This document shows positions 13,101-25,800 of a stretch of 64,000 nt of DNA, piece after piece. Under the pieces are notes generated by a model. That model saw only the letters and a list, made by a program, of their open reading frames with translations, ran no database searches and was not told where the DNA came from. How positions within the stretch are numbered: the stretch's first letter is position 1; each line of letters starts with the position of its first letter. The DNA comes from Caprimulgus europaeus. Lineage: Eukaryota; Chordata; Aves; Caprimulgiformes; Caprimulgidae. Where the stretch lies: contig OU015541.1 in the NCBI GenBank assembly GCA_907165065.1, forward strand, positions 124,001-188,000, read 5' to 3'. Both the position numbers and the translations under genes were made by a program.

Positions 13101-16100
13101 ATAGAATGAGCCTTGCAAGGACTCCTGATACTGCAGGACAGCACATCCTAGTTCTGTTGTTCTGAATATACAATACTCACCTCGTGGCAGGTTGGACACT
13201 CGCTCACATGCCTCCCACACACCACCAGTTGATATAAGCTGTTCCTGAGACAAACTGAAACAAAGCAAAGCTCTGAAAGTTAAGACTCAGGAACACCACT
13301 CTGGTAGACTATGTTTTTATTTTCTGCACCAAAAATGATGCACACTAGCAGAAGCTCTGCTGGCTATGTCACCAACCATCTTGTCCCTACTATCTCCCAC
13401 CTGTGTAAAGCAAGAAGTGCTGGCTCCTACTGAGTTTAACTATCCATTGGAACAAAAAGCAGGAGCCTCTTATGAAGGCCTCTCAAGGTGCTTAGGCATA
13501 CTTTTTTACCTTTCAGAATCTATGCAAATCAAATCTGTATCAGAAATTGTTGACCTCTGCCTAAGGGCACTAGTGTGCAAACTAGGAAGAGAGGAAGCAG
13601 TCTGTAGCGGTCCAATAACTAGCTTTACAAAGTTGCACAAACATTGCATATGACAGTTCACTCCAAGGGCAAAAACTGCCAAACAGTGCAAATGCTCTCC
13701 AGCATATTCATGGGAATCCCACTCCCAGCATCTTCCTTTGCCACAGACAGGATGAAAATCTATTCTCCATGTAGGGTAATGTACCTGACTCAGTCTCTGG
13801 GACAACAGGATACTGTCAGGGCCTTGAGTGTATTCCACCCTCCTAGCAGTTTAGGTGGCCCAGTTGAAGAGTTCAGTTTGCTAAGTACAAGGTCAGTTCC
13901 TTTGCTGATAGGAGGTATTGTGAAGAAAGAAAGAAATGAGGGCCAGCCCTTCCTTACACTAGGAGATGCTTTTACCCTGAGGTTGTTTCACTGAGCCTGT
14001 AGCACTGTTAGTGCTACATCAAAGCTGTGTAGCAGTAATGTCTGCATCCAGTTTCATACTCCCTTGATTCTGACATGGATCCTGACCCACTGATTTGACC
14101 TTCCTGCATTGACCTCAGACCCAACTCATTGTAATGGACACGCTAGGCAATCACTGGATGGTGTCTGGTGCTCATTACTCTCTCTGGACCTGACCCTGAT
14201 CTTGACTTGCTGGCCTGACTTTCCAGCTTGACATCATCACAATAGGCTTGTCTCGTTATCTCGACTCTCAACTGAACCTCACTACCCTCAACAGCACTGC
14301 TCTGCTCATTCAGATAGTGGGGGTCAGGGCCTTTGTTGGTGAGGATGCTGCCTCTTCCTGCCTTGTAAAAATGCTCTGCTTCTGCCTCCCTCCTTTCCTT
14401 AGCAAGCAGTCTGCACTTACTGCTTCCTAACAAGTATATGTATAATTTTTTGTTCCCTTTTTTTTTTCTGGAAAATTCCTACCTCTCCAATGGAGCACTG
14501 AGAATTGTTTCTGTGAGTTGGATCATTCCTTCCACTACTTCAGCAGTAGCATCTCGTACCATCTTCCGAAGAGTAGTACCTGGTTGAGATTGAGAAAGAA
14601 CAAGAAAGTTGCCGTAAAGTCAGCACCAACAGAAAGCAACTGCTGAAGATGAACACACAGATTGCTGTGTTTGTGTGGATACACTGTATAAATTAATTTA
14701 CAGGTATTTTGAAGGAAGTTACATGTTTCCCAGTTTCAGAAGGACTGTGGACAAGGATCTCAAGACTTTATAAATATGAATGCTCAGTCAACTACACAAC
14801 TTCCTGTATTATTGCTCTTTCACAGACAGACATTTGCAGGAACAGATGGACAAGTGGTTCACTCACAAAAATGCTGCAAGTCTACAGAATAGCTGATAAT
14901 GGGACTACCTGCTCTTAATAACTTGCTTTCCTGCAGATGCAAGATCTCACATTGGGCTCTGGAATACTGGGTTTTTCTTATATAGAGGTGAAAGAACCAC
15001 CACCCTATACAGTGGTGACTGCTCTGCAGTCAGTATCTCACCTTGGCCCTTGGGGAGCCAGTAGTACACTGCAGCAACTGCAAGAATGGCATTTTGGACA
15101 TCTTCACTCAGCTTCTGGCAATCCTGAAAATGGATAGGCAAAAGGATTAACTGTGAGTAGTGTGTGGCTGCACAACACTCAGAAAGTCTCACAAGCAATC
15201 ACTTACATTCAGCTTGCTTTGAGAAAAGGGAAGCATAGTAATGGCCAACTTGCTTGACAAACAAATACAGCACAAGAAAATACAGTAAGCAAGCTGTATA
15301 CATCATAAGCCACCTCATGATTTGATAACAAAACATGTCCTAGTATGGTGGTTATACATCAGAGAGAAAGAAGTAGCTTAGATCATTAGTCTGAACCAGA
15401 GGTCTTTTTTTTTCTCCTCCAAACACAGGTAAGATAAATTTCTCTCAATTAACAGCAAAAATATTGCATATTCTTTGTTAGGTCTGTATTGTCCAATACT
15501 CTGTCTCTATCAGCAACCAGCTGTATATGTTAAAGAACGTAATACTTCTATTTAGTACGTCTCTCTAACTCACAGAAATCAGTTCTTTAGGCAGTTCTTG
15601 AATTGGATTAATACACTCTACAATGCATAGCTCATACCAACATTCCTTGTTTGCATTGAACCAAATAACTTTCTTTTGGTCAAATGAACCTAGAGATTCC
15701 TGAAATCTTTCACACACACTGCAATTTCACAGTCTGCAGGGGCTTTCACTCACCTCTGCAGAAGTCAGCGGAGGCCCTGAGAACGCCAGACTCACCTTGG
15801 TAGCTTCCTGTGACGTTACTTTGAATGCCTGACCTAGGAAGGATTAAATGGGAGCAGAAGAATAGAAAGTAAAAGACAAAAGTTCAGAGCAGCTATATGA
15901 GCAACATCTCTGATGCTACTTTGCCTTTCTATTTGATTACCATTTCTTCCTTCCAAGCAATACAAAGACATATACTAAATCTCAACAGAAAAAAAGAAAA
16001 ATTCCACAATGTATTTGTGCCATAAATGTCGCATGTATGCTACGTCTGCTTTTTTTCTAGATTTTTACTTAGCTAGTAGTGATATCCACAACCGCATTTT

Positions 16101-16625
16101 GTGTCCTGGTCCACAACACATTTGCTAGAATGTGCTGTGAGACTTTAACAGAGACCAAGGGCTTTAAAAATCTAGTTGTGACTACTGTTCGACCGTGGCC
16201 GCTCCTTTGCCAATGCCAACACCCTGGAGCGAAGGGCAAGTACAAAAGCCCTGGCTGGAGCCCTACCAGGGATCTCGCTAGCAAGTCAGAGCCTTGCCAC
16301 ACACCAGCACCGCGGACACCCGCCCTGCCCCAACCCAGCGCTGGTCCGGACCCAGCCCTGCACCTACACTGGGGCCCGGAGCCCGCCGTCTGCACGCTCC
16401 CCGCCCGTACGCTCCCCGCCCGTACCTAACGCGTCCCAGAAGCGCGGCAGCTCGAACGGCTCGCGGCCCTCGCCCGGTTCGCCCTCTGTAAAGGCAAAGA
16501 GAGACCTCAGCCAGTGCAGAGTCAGCCTAGCCCAGCCCCCGCCCGGCCCCGGGCCCACCTCGGACGCGTGCCAACACTGCACGCAGCGCGCCGCGCAGGT
16601 CCCGCAGCGGCTCCCGTGCCTCCAT
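10125..16625 (-). CDS. CCNDBP1: Cyclin D1 binding protein 1 (GCIP/DIP1 family)
   Basis: Eleven coding exons on the minus strand: 16559-16625, 16426-16485, 15754-15833, 15042-15123, 14483-14579, 13181-13254, 12799-12875, 12053-12306, 11577-11637, 10620-10666, 10125-10233. Together they give 1008 nt, 335 aa plus stop, with all phases consistent; human is 360 aa and longer at the N-terminus. Diagnostic stretches are DPYSDIMEDEELGF, DTYWSEADRKLL, VAQLDD-type RIAQLDDLADIASEIS, VDELALSMYPPVNQLAV and the C-terminal VDHNMNKIKNFTQGQL. The start ATG at 16625 has a strong context (purine at -3, G at +4). The family protein is a helix-rich nuclear and cytoplasmic factor that binds cyclin D1 and other partners and restrains RB phosphorylation and E2F activity. 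It lies tail-to-tail with EPB42, the order I know from human 15q15. Its promoter is wedged directly behind the end of ZNFX1. Confidence 0.95.
11025..11212 (-). mobile_element. CR1 LINE 3'-end fragment
   Basis: The plus strand shows the reverse complement of the conserved avian CR1 tail: a GGGACC..TGGAAAACATCTAGTACAA segment, then a CTGCTCAAAGCA block and a GATGGAGATTCCACT block. It lies in CCNDBP1 intron 9 and is old and 5'-truncated. Confidence 0.75.
14060..14300. repeat. Unidentified TGAC-rich degenerate repeat in CCNDBP1 intron
   Basis: The stretch repeats short variants of CTGAC, TTGACCT and CTTGACTTGC at irregular spacing, unlike the surrounding intron. I cannot assign it to a named repeat family. 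It may be a decayed transposon or a degenerate simple repeat. Confidence 0.3.
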
Positions 16626-16768
16626 GGCTTCGGGAGCTGCCGCCCGCGTCCACCGCCCCCTCACGGCTGCCCGTCGACCGACTGCGCGTCACATCCGCTT
16701 CCGTGTGACGCCGGAAGCCGCCAGGCCCCGCGGCAACACACGGGGCGCACCGCGGTACAGCGAGGCAC
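16626..16768 (-). promoter_or_regulatory. CCNDBP1 promoter squeezed behind ZNFX1
   Basis: About 140 bp separate the ZNFX1 poly(A) signal from the CCNDBP1 start codon. The interval is GC-rich and TATA-less. It contains an ETS-type CCGGAAG at 16711-16717, a second CTTCCG core at 16698-16703 and a TGTGACGCC CRE-like element between them. These are typical of housekeeping CpG-island promoters. Function is inferred. Confidence 0.6.
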
Positions 16769-16774
16769 TTTATT
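16769..16774 (-). other. ZNFX1 polyadenylation signal (AATAAA on minus strand)
   Basis: TTTATT on the plus strand gives AATAAA on the minus strand, 56 bp after the ZNFX1 stop codon. It implies a very short 3' UTR. It is the only such hexamer before the CCNDBP1 start. Confidence 0.65.
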
Positions 16775-16829
16775 AGCGACAGCGGCGAGAGAGCGCCGGC
16801 GCAGGGGGGAGGGAGGGGCGAACACCCCA

Positions 16830-19800
16830 CTACAGCAGCCGGAGGTCGAGCAGGTTGTTTGCCGTCTCGGACCAGGCCGCGTGGGTCGCGCCGTCCATCT
16901 CGGAGGCGAGGCTGTTGGAACTGTCCAGAGCGTGGTTCGTGCCCCCGATGACAGCGTGGCACTCAGGGCACTTACCCCTCTCCATCGCCCCCCCGCAGTC
17001 CCCAATCACATAGATATGCCCATTTCTGCACTTGAACCAGTGGCCGCGGGGACAGCCGATAGCACTGACAATCTGCACCCGCTCAGCTTCAGAGATCCCC
17101 AGCCCCGACACAGGCAAGGCGGTGCGGAGCCTCTCCAGGCCAGCCTTTACCGCAGCCTCGTCCTCCTCTGTGAATTTCTTTGTCCCTTCCAGGATGTCAC
17201 GGGCACTGGCAATCTCTGCTGCAAGGATGGGGGTGATCATCCCACTTGCACCTTTGTGCCTTGCTAAGAGGCTCAGCAAATAGGTCAGTCTCTGGAGCTC
17301 AGACTGCAGGTCAGAGAGCTCCTGTCCTGTAAAACTGAGGCGTGGCTTATCCAGCCACTCCTGGACTTCACCCAGCCGCTTTCGCAGCCCTTTCCTCTCA
17401 CTCGCATCAATTGTGCTTATAGAATTGGTCAGGTCTGCTACGCGTTCATAGAAGTTAAGCTGGTTCTCAAATAGTCCAATACTCTTTGTGGAGAGATCAG
17501 AAGCTTTTAGTTTATCTTCTAGCATGAGGTACTTAAGGGGTAGATTCCTCTGTAGAACAGCATTCCCTGCCAGTGCAGCCTGTAGTCTTTGTCTGCTAGA
17601 CTCAATTTCCTGTGCTAGGCCTTGTATTTTTGCTTTCACCTTTTCTATCTCCTCTAGCTGCTTTTTCACAACAGTGCCATATCTCAAACTTTTTCTGATA
17701 GGTGTTTGACAGATAGGGCACACCTTCAGCTTGATGACATCATCACCTTCATCCATATAACGGTCAAGGCCTTGGGACTCAAAGACATGGCCACAGTCTT
17801 CAAGCTGTACAAATCGAGCATCTGGGTCTTCTTCAAAGCCAAAAAAGATCTGTGTGAGTTCCTCACGGTCACAAACAAGGCACTTCTTTGGGCAGGGCTC
17901 TCCACACAATCCAATACAAGGATGACCACAGCACAGTATCTTAGCACATGGTATGTTGCAACGAGGCCTATTGCACGGTTCAGAGCAAAGATTAGTACAC
18001 TGGTAGTGCTGGCACCACCACTTGCATGGCTCGGCACATGGAAAACAGCTCTCTCCACATTTCTTTCTACACCTACTGTGGCTACAGTGGTTCTGACATT
18101 CCAGCTGACAGGGAGGGCATTCTGTAGTACAAGGCTGCTGACACTTGTGGAAGCAGATCAAGAAGCGCTTGCATGGGCTGTTACATGGCTTATGAAATCT
18201 TCCTTCAAAACAGGTATGACAGGTACCTGAGCATACATGACCACACTCCAGTGTGACAGAACACTTGGTCTTACATTCCACAGGCTTCCCATGTTCCATC
18301 TCCTTAGCAATCCAGCACTTAACTTGCTGGTTGTGGCCACATTTCAGCATGACCGTAACCAGTTCAGGACACCGCTTAGTGCATTCCTGCCCACAGAATT
18401 TGTTGCATGTGTGCCCACAGTTCAACTTTTTCTTGCAAGGTTCTTGGCAAAGAAACTCACTGTCTGGAGTAGAGCATGGCACCATCTGCAGGTGGCCACA
18501 CTCAGAAATAGTCTTCTCTACCACTACCATGCATGGTCCACATGGCTCATAACATGACTGTGGACAGCGGTGCCCATCTGCACAAAGCACCTTTTGACAA
18601 GGCTTCAGACACTGATACGCTCTGTGTTGTGTGTCATATGGGTGACATGCCCTTGTGCAAACATGTCCGCAACTCAATCTAAATTCACAGGGACGACTAC
18701 AGCCTCCTTCCGGGACTTTGCTGAAGTCTGCTGCTGTAGATACCAGTGTCTTGGTTTCAGGGTGGTTTTGACAGCAAAGCACCAATGAGCGGCCAATATG
18801 ACCTTTCTCCCGAAGAGTGTGAATGATCTTGCTCCAGAGAGGAATCCTGCCAAGCATTCGCATATTTCCAATACAATACAGCCCTTTCTTAGCTCTGGAT
18901 AATGCTACGCATATCCGATTAGGGATCTGCAAGAAGCCAGTTCTCTCCTCTTTGTTGCTCCGCACAAGTGACAGCAGAATAATATCATTCTCTTCCCCCT
19001 GGTATTTATCTACTACATGAACCTTCACACCTGCAAAGGTCTTGGCTGGCATGAGCTTACGCAGACAGAAAAGCTGTCCAGAGTAAGTAGTGAGAATGGT
19101 GATCTGAGAAGGTAGATAATCCTGACACAAGAAGTATTTGCACAGTTCCACTACAAACTGGGCTTCATGTGGGTTCTGGTGGCTTTTCCCTTCCTGGATC
19201 TCTTGCTCAGGGAAGTCATGTTCCACAAAGAAGAGGTTAGATAAGACACCCTGAAACAAGAGAAAGGAATGTCAGAAATAGAATTCTAGCTTCTCTCACT
19301 GCAGCCTGTTTCCGTATCCCTGATTATCCACTGAGAGGAAGACTCTTAAAGAGAGGACTACAGTATGCAGTTACTGCACACTTCGGCACTTTCCTCTTAG
19401 ATTTCCATAGCATATTCATCAGATAGGAATTTAAGCTTATTAACCACATTTCAGCTTATTAGTGACATTTCAGTATCCTGATATGAAATCAGTTCCTGTG
19501 GATTATTTTATTCCCTGTCTTTTCAGAGGTGTTTCTACTGTACCTTTTTAGGTTATAGAAAAGAGATTAAGGCGCTAGTAACATTTCTCAAAGCATCACA
19601 GTTCCATTTCACATTCATGTATTGTTACAGCCACGTGGGAAAAGATAGTAAGTTACAAGTATACAGAGCTTAGCACTTGCCTAAAACTGCCTAGCAAAAA
19701 AAATGCCTTCCTTGTTACTGCAGTAAAAACAAAGAAGCAAGGAGGATTGCTTTTCCACCAGGAAAACTAGGAACACTAGGGACTTCAGCAGTCGCTTACC

Positions 19801-22800
19801 AGCTCCAGGGGTATAGAGTTGTTTGCTTAGCTGTTCAGAAATTCCATTTGCCTTGAGTTAGCAGGACCCTTTATTTTTTGTCTATTAACTGTAATTCTAC
19901 ACATAATAAATTATTGGGCTGCAGGCCAAAATCCAGAGACTGTCTTTATCAGGAAAAGAACAGTTTTTGTGTATAGTGCCCATTGTTGTACAATTTAGTT
20001 CAGTCATCACCTATGTTGATTATTGTACTAGACAGCAAGATTCAGTTTTGACGCCTTTTTATATCTCGAGTTTGTTTTAAGGCCAGATGGAACCATAAGA
20101 TTCTCCAGAATAGCTTCTTATAGGAGAAATGAGGTAAAATTTTGTCATCTCCTAGGCGGTTGTGTGTTTTGGGTGGGGCTTTTATTGGGTTTTTTTGGTT
20201 GCTGTTTTGGGTTTGTGTTTTGTTTTTTTTTTTCTTGGTTGGGGTTCCATTTCCTTTTTTTGGTTTGGTGTTTTGGGGGTTTTTTCATTTATTTATTTAT
20301 TTAACTAAAGCATCTTCTACAAAATAATTGATCTGGATTTCAAGATACCAAAAGAGGACTTGCCATTTCCTAGACAGCTTATTCTGAGTAATTTAGTAAC
20401 CTCCAGCATTATTTTTCTCTTGTCTGGTTTCAGAATTCTGCTGTAGCTTTCCATATGCTTTCCTCATTCAGTTAAAGAGCTTTTAACTAATTAATACTGT
20501 CTTTTCATGAAGAGAGATTTACACAGACTAAGCTACAGACTAAGCTACTGTAATCCTCTTTTTGTAACTGCCTCCAGTTCTCCCCAAGTATTCAGTCACT
20601 TGTGTTTCAGAGATCCAAGGGCTAGCTCTGATACAGCATAGCAGTGTAACCTTGGCTAAGACTGCTGGGGAAATAGTTGGGACAGAGAGCTGTGAGCAAG
20701 TCTGCAGAACAGAGCTATGCAAGGTAAAATTACAGGTAAAATTACAGAGATATGATCATTAATAGTTCAAAGATGCAAGAAAAACACCAACATGGAGAGA
20801 TACAAAATCTCAAGAGTGGGGAAATACAAATCACGAAATAGGGAGTTGGCGTTAAGATGGAAACTCAGTAACATTAAGGATGAAGCAGAGGCTGATACTT
20901 CCGACTGACGCCTGCCTGACTATAGCAAAGCCTCTTCAAGTGTCTATGATGTGGCAAGCATACTAATGCTTATAACTTACTAAATTCCAGATGTTTATTG
21001 TGTGTGTTAACCAATAAGCAATTGCTTTATACTTTTAAGCTGAATAGATCTTGTTTGGAGACGACACGTAAAATGCCTGAACAGAGAACCCAAGGAAGGA
21101 GGGTTCCAGTAACCAAGCCACATACCTTACGTTGGAGTTTCATATATCATGCTTTAAGTTTCTCATTTAAGATTTTTTCCTAGCTTTCAATCTCCTACAG
21201 TTCTTTTGGTCCCTCTGCCATTTTTCACTGTTCTTTTAAAGTCATCAGTACTGGATCTATTTCCAGTGTCCACCATCACTAATGCCAGAAGAATTACAAA
21301 TTACTTGCATAGTTCTGTACCATACATTTCCGTGATTCAGGTATACATTTCAATAACTGAACTTGATCTAAGAATTTTAAATCTTTGAACACTACGTTTT
21401 ACAGAAACTCATTTTAGCCAGTAACAGGGGACAAAAGCAATATCTTGGACTGCTGTAAACTCACTTTTATGTTCTCATACTTCAGGACAGAGGGATGGTT
21501 CTCCAGCTTCTGGTATATATGAGGACAGAGAAGCTGGGCAATTTCAGGACGCATACGGTGCTGAAACACAAAACAGCTTTATCAGTCTTGAGGAAGGAGC
21601 ACCATATTTCCCTGTCAATATTCTGTTGTTCCACTGTACAGACTGTGGCTGAATACAAGACTAGGATGACCTTACAGCAAGAGACAAGAAGGGAGCATCT
21701 CCCAGTCCTCACCCTGCCCTGCACCATTGCTGCCACCACCAGCAATTACAGGGGGTATAGTAGCAGAGTATTTTCAAGAGAATAATTTATCAAAGTTGTT
21801 GTAGTCAGAATGCTGTTTTCAGTGCAAATCTAAGAACACTGTTCTAGAAAAGAAAAATCAGCACCTCACTTGAACTACTACATGAACTCTTATACGTAGT
21901 TTTAATGCAGGACTGCTGGAGGTATAATTAACCTTCCCAGGCCCCAAGATAGATTATTATAGCAATTTAGCAGGAAGCAACCTGAGAAGACCTGTGCTGT
22001 CAGTTTCCAGCATTCTGAAAGTTTCAGATGCCACAATAAGCTATGTTTGTTGCACTAAAATGTGGGAACTACAGTGCTATGGACAACATCACTGAATGAC
22101 TGGAAATATACTGGAACACTGTTTGTGGTGGTTTGACAGCTCTTACCATTCTTCTCAGGAATTAAATAGCACATTATTTTCTTTTAGGCTGCTCTAAGAG
22201 TAGAAATATAAACTTAAGTGTACTGTGAACTTAAAACAATCTAAATGCAAACAGAGTTTTTTATAGCTCTTCCTCACTTGGTATTTCAGACGGACAAAGG
22301 GGAAATTGACTTTCACCAGCCGTTCAAAGAGAGAGACTTCCAGATTGAAGTTCTTGGCCAGGTCATATACATTTGCACTAGGCCGCAGCTGAAAGAGAAG
22401 AGATAGGAAGTTCACATTTTAGTACTTCTCCTACCTATTAGTAAGGCTTTGCACTCATTTCTTCTTCTGTCACTGGCCACCCACAGAAAGGCCAGAGACT
22501 GAATTCTTGCAGAAGTGCTAAATGTCAAAGTTAGATACAGTCACAACTGAAGTGGATACAAGCACATGTAAAATCATACCAATTAAACTAAAACACAAGT
22601 TCCAGAGGAGCTCTACTCCAAAACTACAGGAGACAGGACTTGTGGTACCTGTGGAAGCCGGAGAGCAGCAAGCCTAGGCTCACATATAGTGCTTGGTAAA
22701 GGTCCTAGTTCATTTGCACAACAGAGGCATTTGTCATGGATGTTACCTGCTGGTGATCTCCAATGAGGATGAGATGCTGGCAAGCTTTACTCAGAGTAGT

Positions 22801-25800
22801 AATGGTGTGAGCCTCAAGCACCTCTGCTGCCTCTTCTACAATGACAATTTGTGGCTCTACTTTTTGTAAGATCTGACGGTACTTGGCAGCACCTGAGCAA
22901 GGAGAGAAGACAAACTTTAGCAGAATATAATTACACGCAGGCAGTATCACAAGGGTTTTCAGAGAAGGGAGTAGGCTGTATCTCAGAAAAGACTGGGGTT
23001 CTTCCCAAGGTTCTCCAAGACTCAGCTTTTTAAGCTTTAAAACAGCACCATACCAAAGATGGCTTCTATATGAAGCGTTATTAGGGAAGGCAGGTGGGGA
23101 CTAGAATCCTATACCTGCCTTGTCCCTTTCTCAACACTCTCTTCAGGCTACTCAAGAGATACCTTCTCAATACATTGATCAACACACACAAATAAACATA
23201 TTACAATGACCTTTACACTATCATCACCAGAAGGTGATGTGGGTATAGCTGCGCTTTACTCAGGCATAAGAAGCGGAGTATTTCTATTAGAAGAATGTTG
23301 TTTGAGATAGAAGTGCAAGAGTGCACAAAAACTGTTCATGCAGTTAACTGATGACTCGCACAATAGCCACATTTGCAAAGGGAGTCGGAGATTAAGAAGG
23401 CTGCAGACTAATGCAGAGCCTGACACAGGCTGTCAAGCAGCACATGATACTAATCCTTTGTCAATAAGGTCCTTTAACCATTACAGTATGCAGTGCAATA
23501 CTGGTTTGCTTCCCAACTGCTGTGCACCTGTAGTTGTCATCCCCACAACTTGGGCCTCCTTGAGAATGCAGAGATCTTCCTGCAGCCTCAGTTCTGTCAG
23601 CCTTTCTGCTGCTGCCTGATACTGCTGTTCATGCTGCAGAATCCTCCGTCGAATAAACCCCTGATAGGTCTGCAGCCAAAGCCTAAGAAGAAAGTGCCAT
23701 TATCACACACAGCAAGGGGAAGAAGATAGTGATCCAAAAGTTCTGAGTGGGTTCAGTTCAAAACTTCCTCTGTGTCTTTTGGGCAAGATATTATTAGCAT
23801 CTGTACTTAGTCCCAAACACACACAGTGGAGATGACAGCACTGCCCATGCAATACAGGGAAGGTAAGAACAAGCACATTCAGATAAGGCGTTGAACAGAT
23901 ACAGACAAAAACACCATGGCTTGACAGAAAGAGTTCACAAACTGGAACAGTAATAGGAAACATTTGCCTGACAGACCCTGAAAATAGCTTTGTTACCTGT
24001 AAAGCTTCCAGCGAGAGCTCAGGTCAAGTTGCCACAGATCCTGAATAGCCTTGGCCTCTAACTCTGTCATTGCACTCAGTTTGCGGAGCTCAACCTTCAT
24101 CTTCTGTTTCATTTTCTTCCTCTGGGCAGCAGTTATCTGCAGAAAAAAGAGCTCCCCAATAAGCAGTTACAGCAAAGATTCTTCTGTATTAGCATCCCCA
24201 TGTTATTCTTTACACAGTCAAGCAGAGCCAGAGCATACTACTGCACACAGTTACCTCCCACTGCATAGTCTCCTGTTGTGGTTGGGCTGTTCCTTCTTCC
24301 TGGTCCTCCAGCTTCATAGCCAACAGCATGTTGGCTAGCTCATGAACAGCCCTGTGCTCCTGTTCCTTCCTTCCCTGAGGCTTTGCTGTCTCTTCATCCT
24401 CAATCACTCTGTCAGCCTGAATCAGGTCAGCTTCCTCTGGGATCTCCAAAAGCTTCTCTTCTGCTTCTCCTTCCCACTCCTCCTCTCTCTGCTGCTGACT
24501 ACCTGTGAAAGTCACCAGTCACATGCAGTAAGCAACAGCCACTCTAGCAGAATCACAGCATAGCAGTCAGATCACTGTGGAAATCAAGGTCAATCTTCTT
24601 TCCACAACCTTACAGTATCATGCATCTTTCAGTGTCTATTAACTATCAGTGTCTTTTTTTTGGCACACATGCACTGCATAGGCAAACACACCTGGAGAGG
24701 ATGGGGGGAGGGGTGTTTGCCTGTTTGGGTTTTTTTGTTCTGTTTTTTGTTTGGTTCGTTGGGTTTTTTACCTGGATTCTCAGCCCCTATATTCTCTGCA
24801 GCATTCTGGGTGAAGACAGTAACACCAAGGCCCAGCCACTCCAGAATCATTGAGTGTCGTGAAGCACTGTAGTTAAACTCATCATCCTAATATAAGGAAA
24901 GTAAAATCAGCCAGGCTTATTTCACTTCAGAGTCTTAGGATGACACCAAAGCAGCACCTTGCAGCAGCAGACAGCTAGGACAAGTCCCCTAAGAGACCTA
25001 CAGAGCTATAAAGTGCTAGCAGCCTCAGATCTTCAGAAAGAGCATTCCTCCTCCCCTTCAGTTTAAGAGGCTTTTGTTTGGGTACTTCTATTTTTATGCT
25101 GATAAAGATCACTTAGAATCTCTGCAGTTTAAAGGAGAAAAATTTAAAGCCCCTGCCTGCCCTGCCCAGTCTAGGCTATTGTCACTGGGCACAGCTTGCT
25201 ATTCACACCCTCACCTTCCTAGTAGCCAAGTGATGCTAGAAAGAACTGTGCTTGAGAAACCCTAGTCTCATTAGCAGAAAGGGTAGTAAGCATACATTGG
25301 GACTGCTTGACTCAGAAGAAAGGGACCTCCCTTACCAGACCATTCATCAGACTGTCCCAGTGCTGGGGCGCAATGCATGCTTCCAAGTGGCGCTCATGCA
25401 AAACTCCACATGTAGTGCACTCCAAGTGCTTCGCTCCTTCATGGAGCTCCTGCTCAGCCTGTTTCATCTCACTGGTTATCTACTCATAACAAAGAGAAAG
25501 AAGGAATCATCATACTCTGAGAAAAAAAGTTCAAAAACAGCAGGACAATAAACTGATAAAGTGAGCAAGGACAGAAGAATTGAGAGGCTGACTTCAATGT
25601 AAGACAAGGTCAAAGAACAGGTATGGAGGAAGTTTAGTTAGCTTCTCCAGTGCACAGGCAACCCAGTCCCATAATCTCCAGTGAAGTCTGCACATACATT
25701 CACGTAGGCTCTCCGGAGATGCATTGGCAAGTTGTAACGGAATTCACACTTCTTCCTCAGCTCCCTCAAGGTGAATTGCTTCAGGATCTCACTGCTACTT

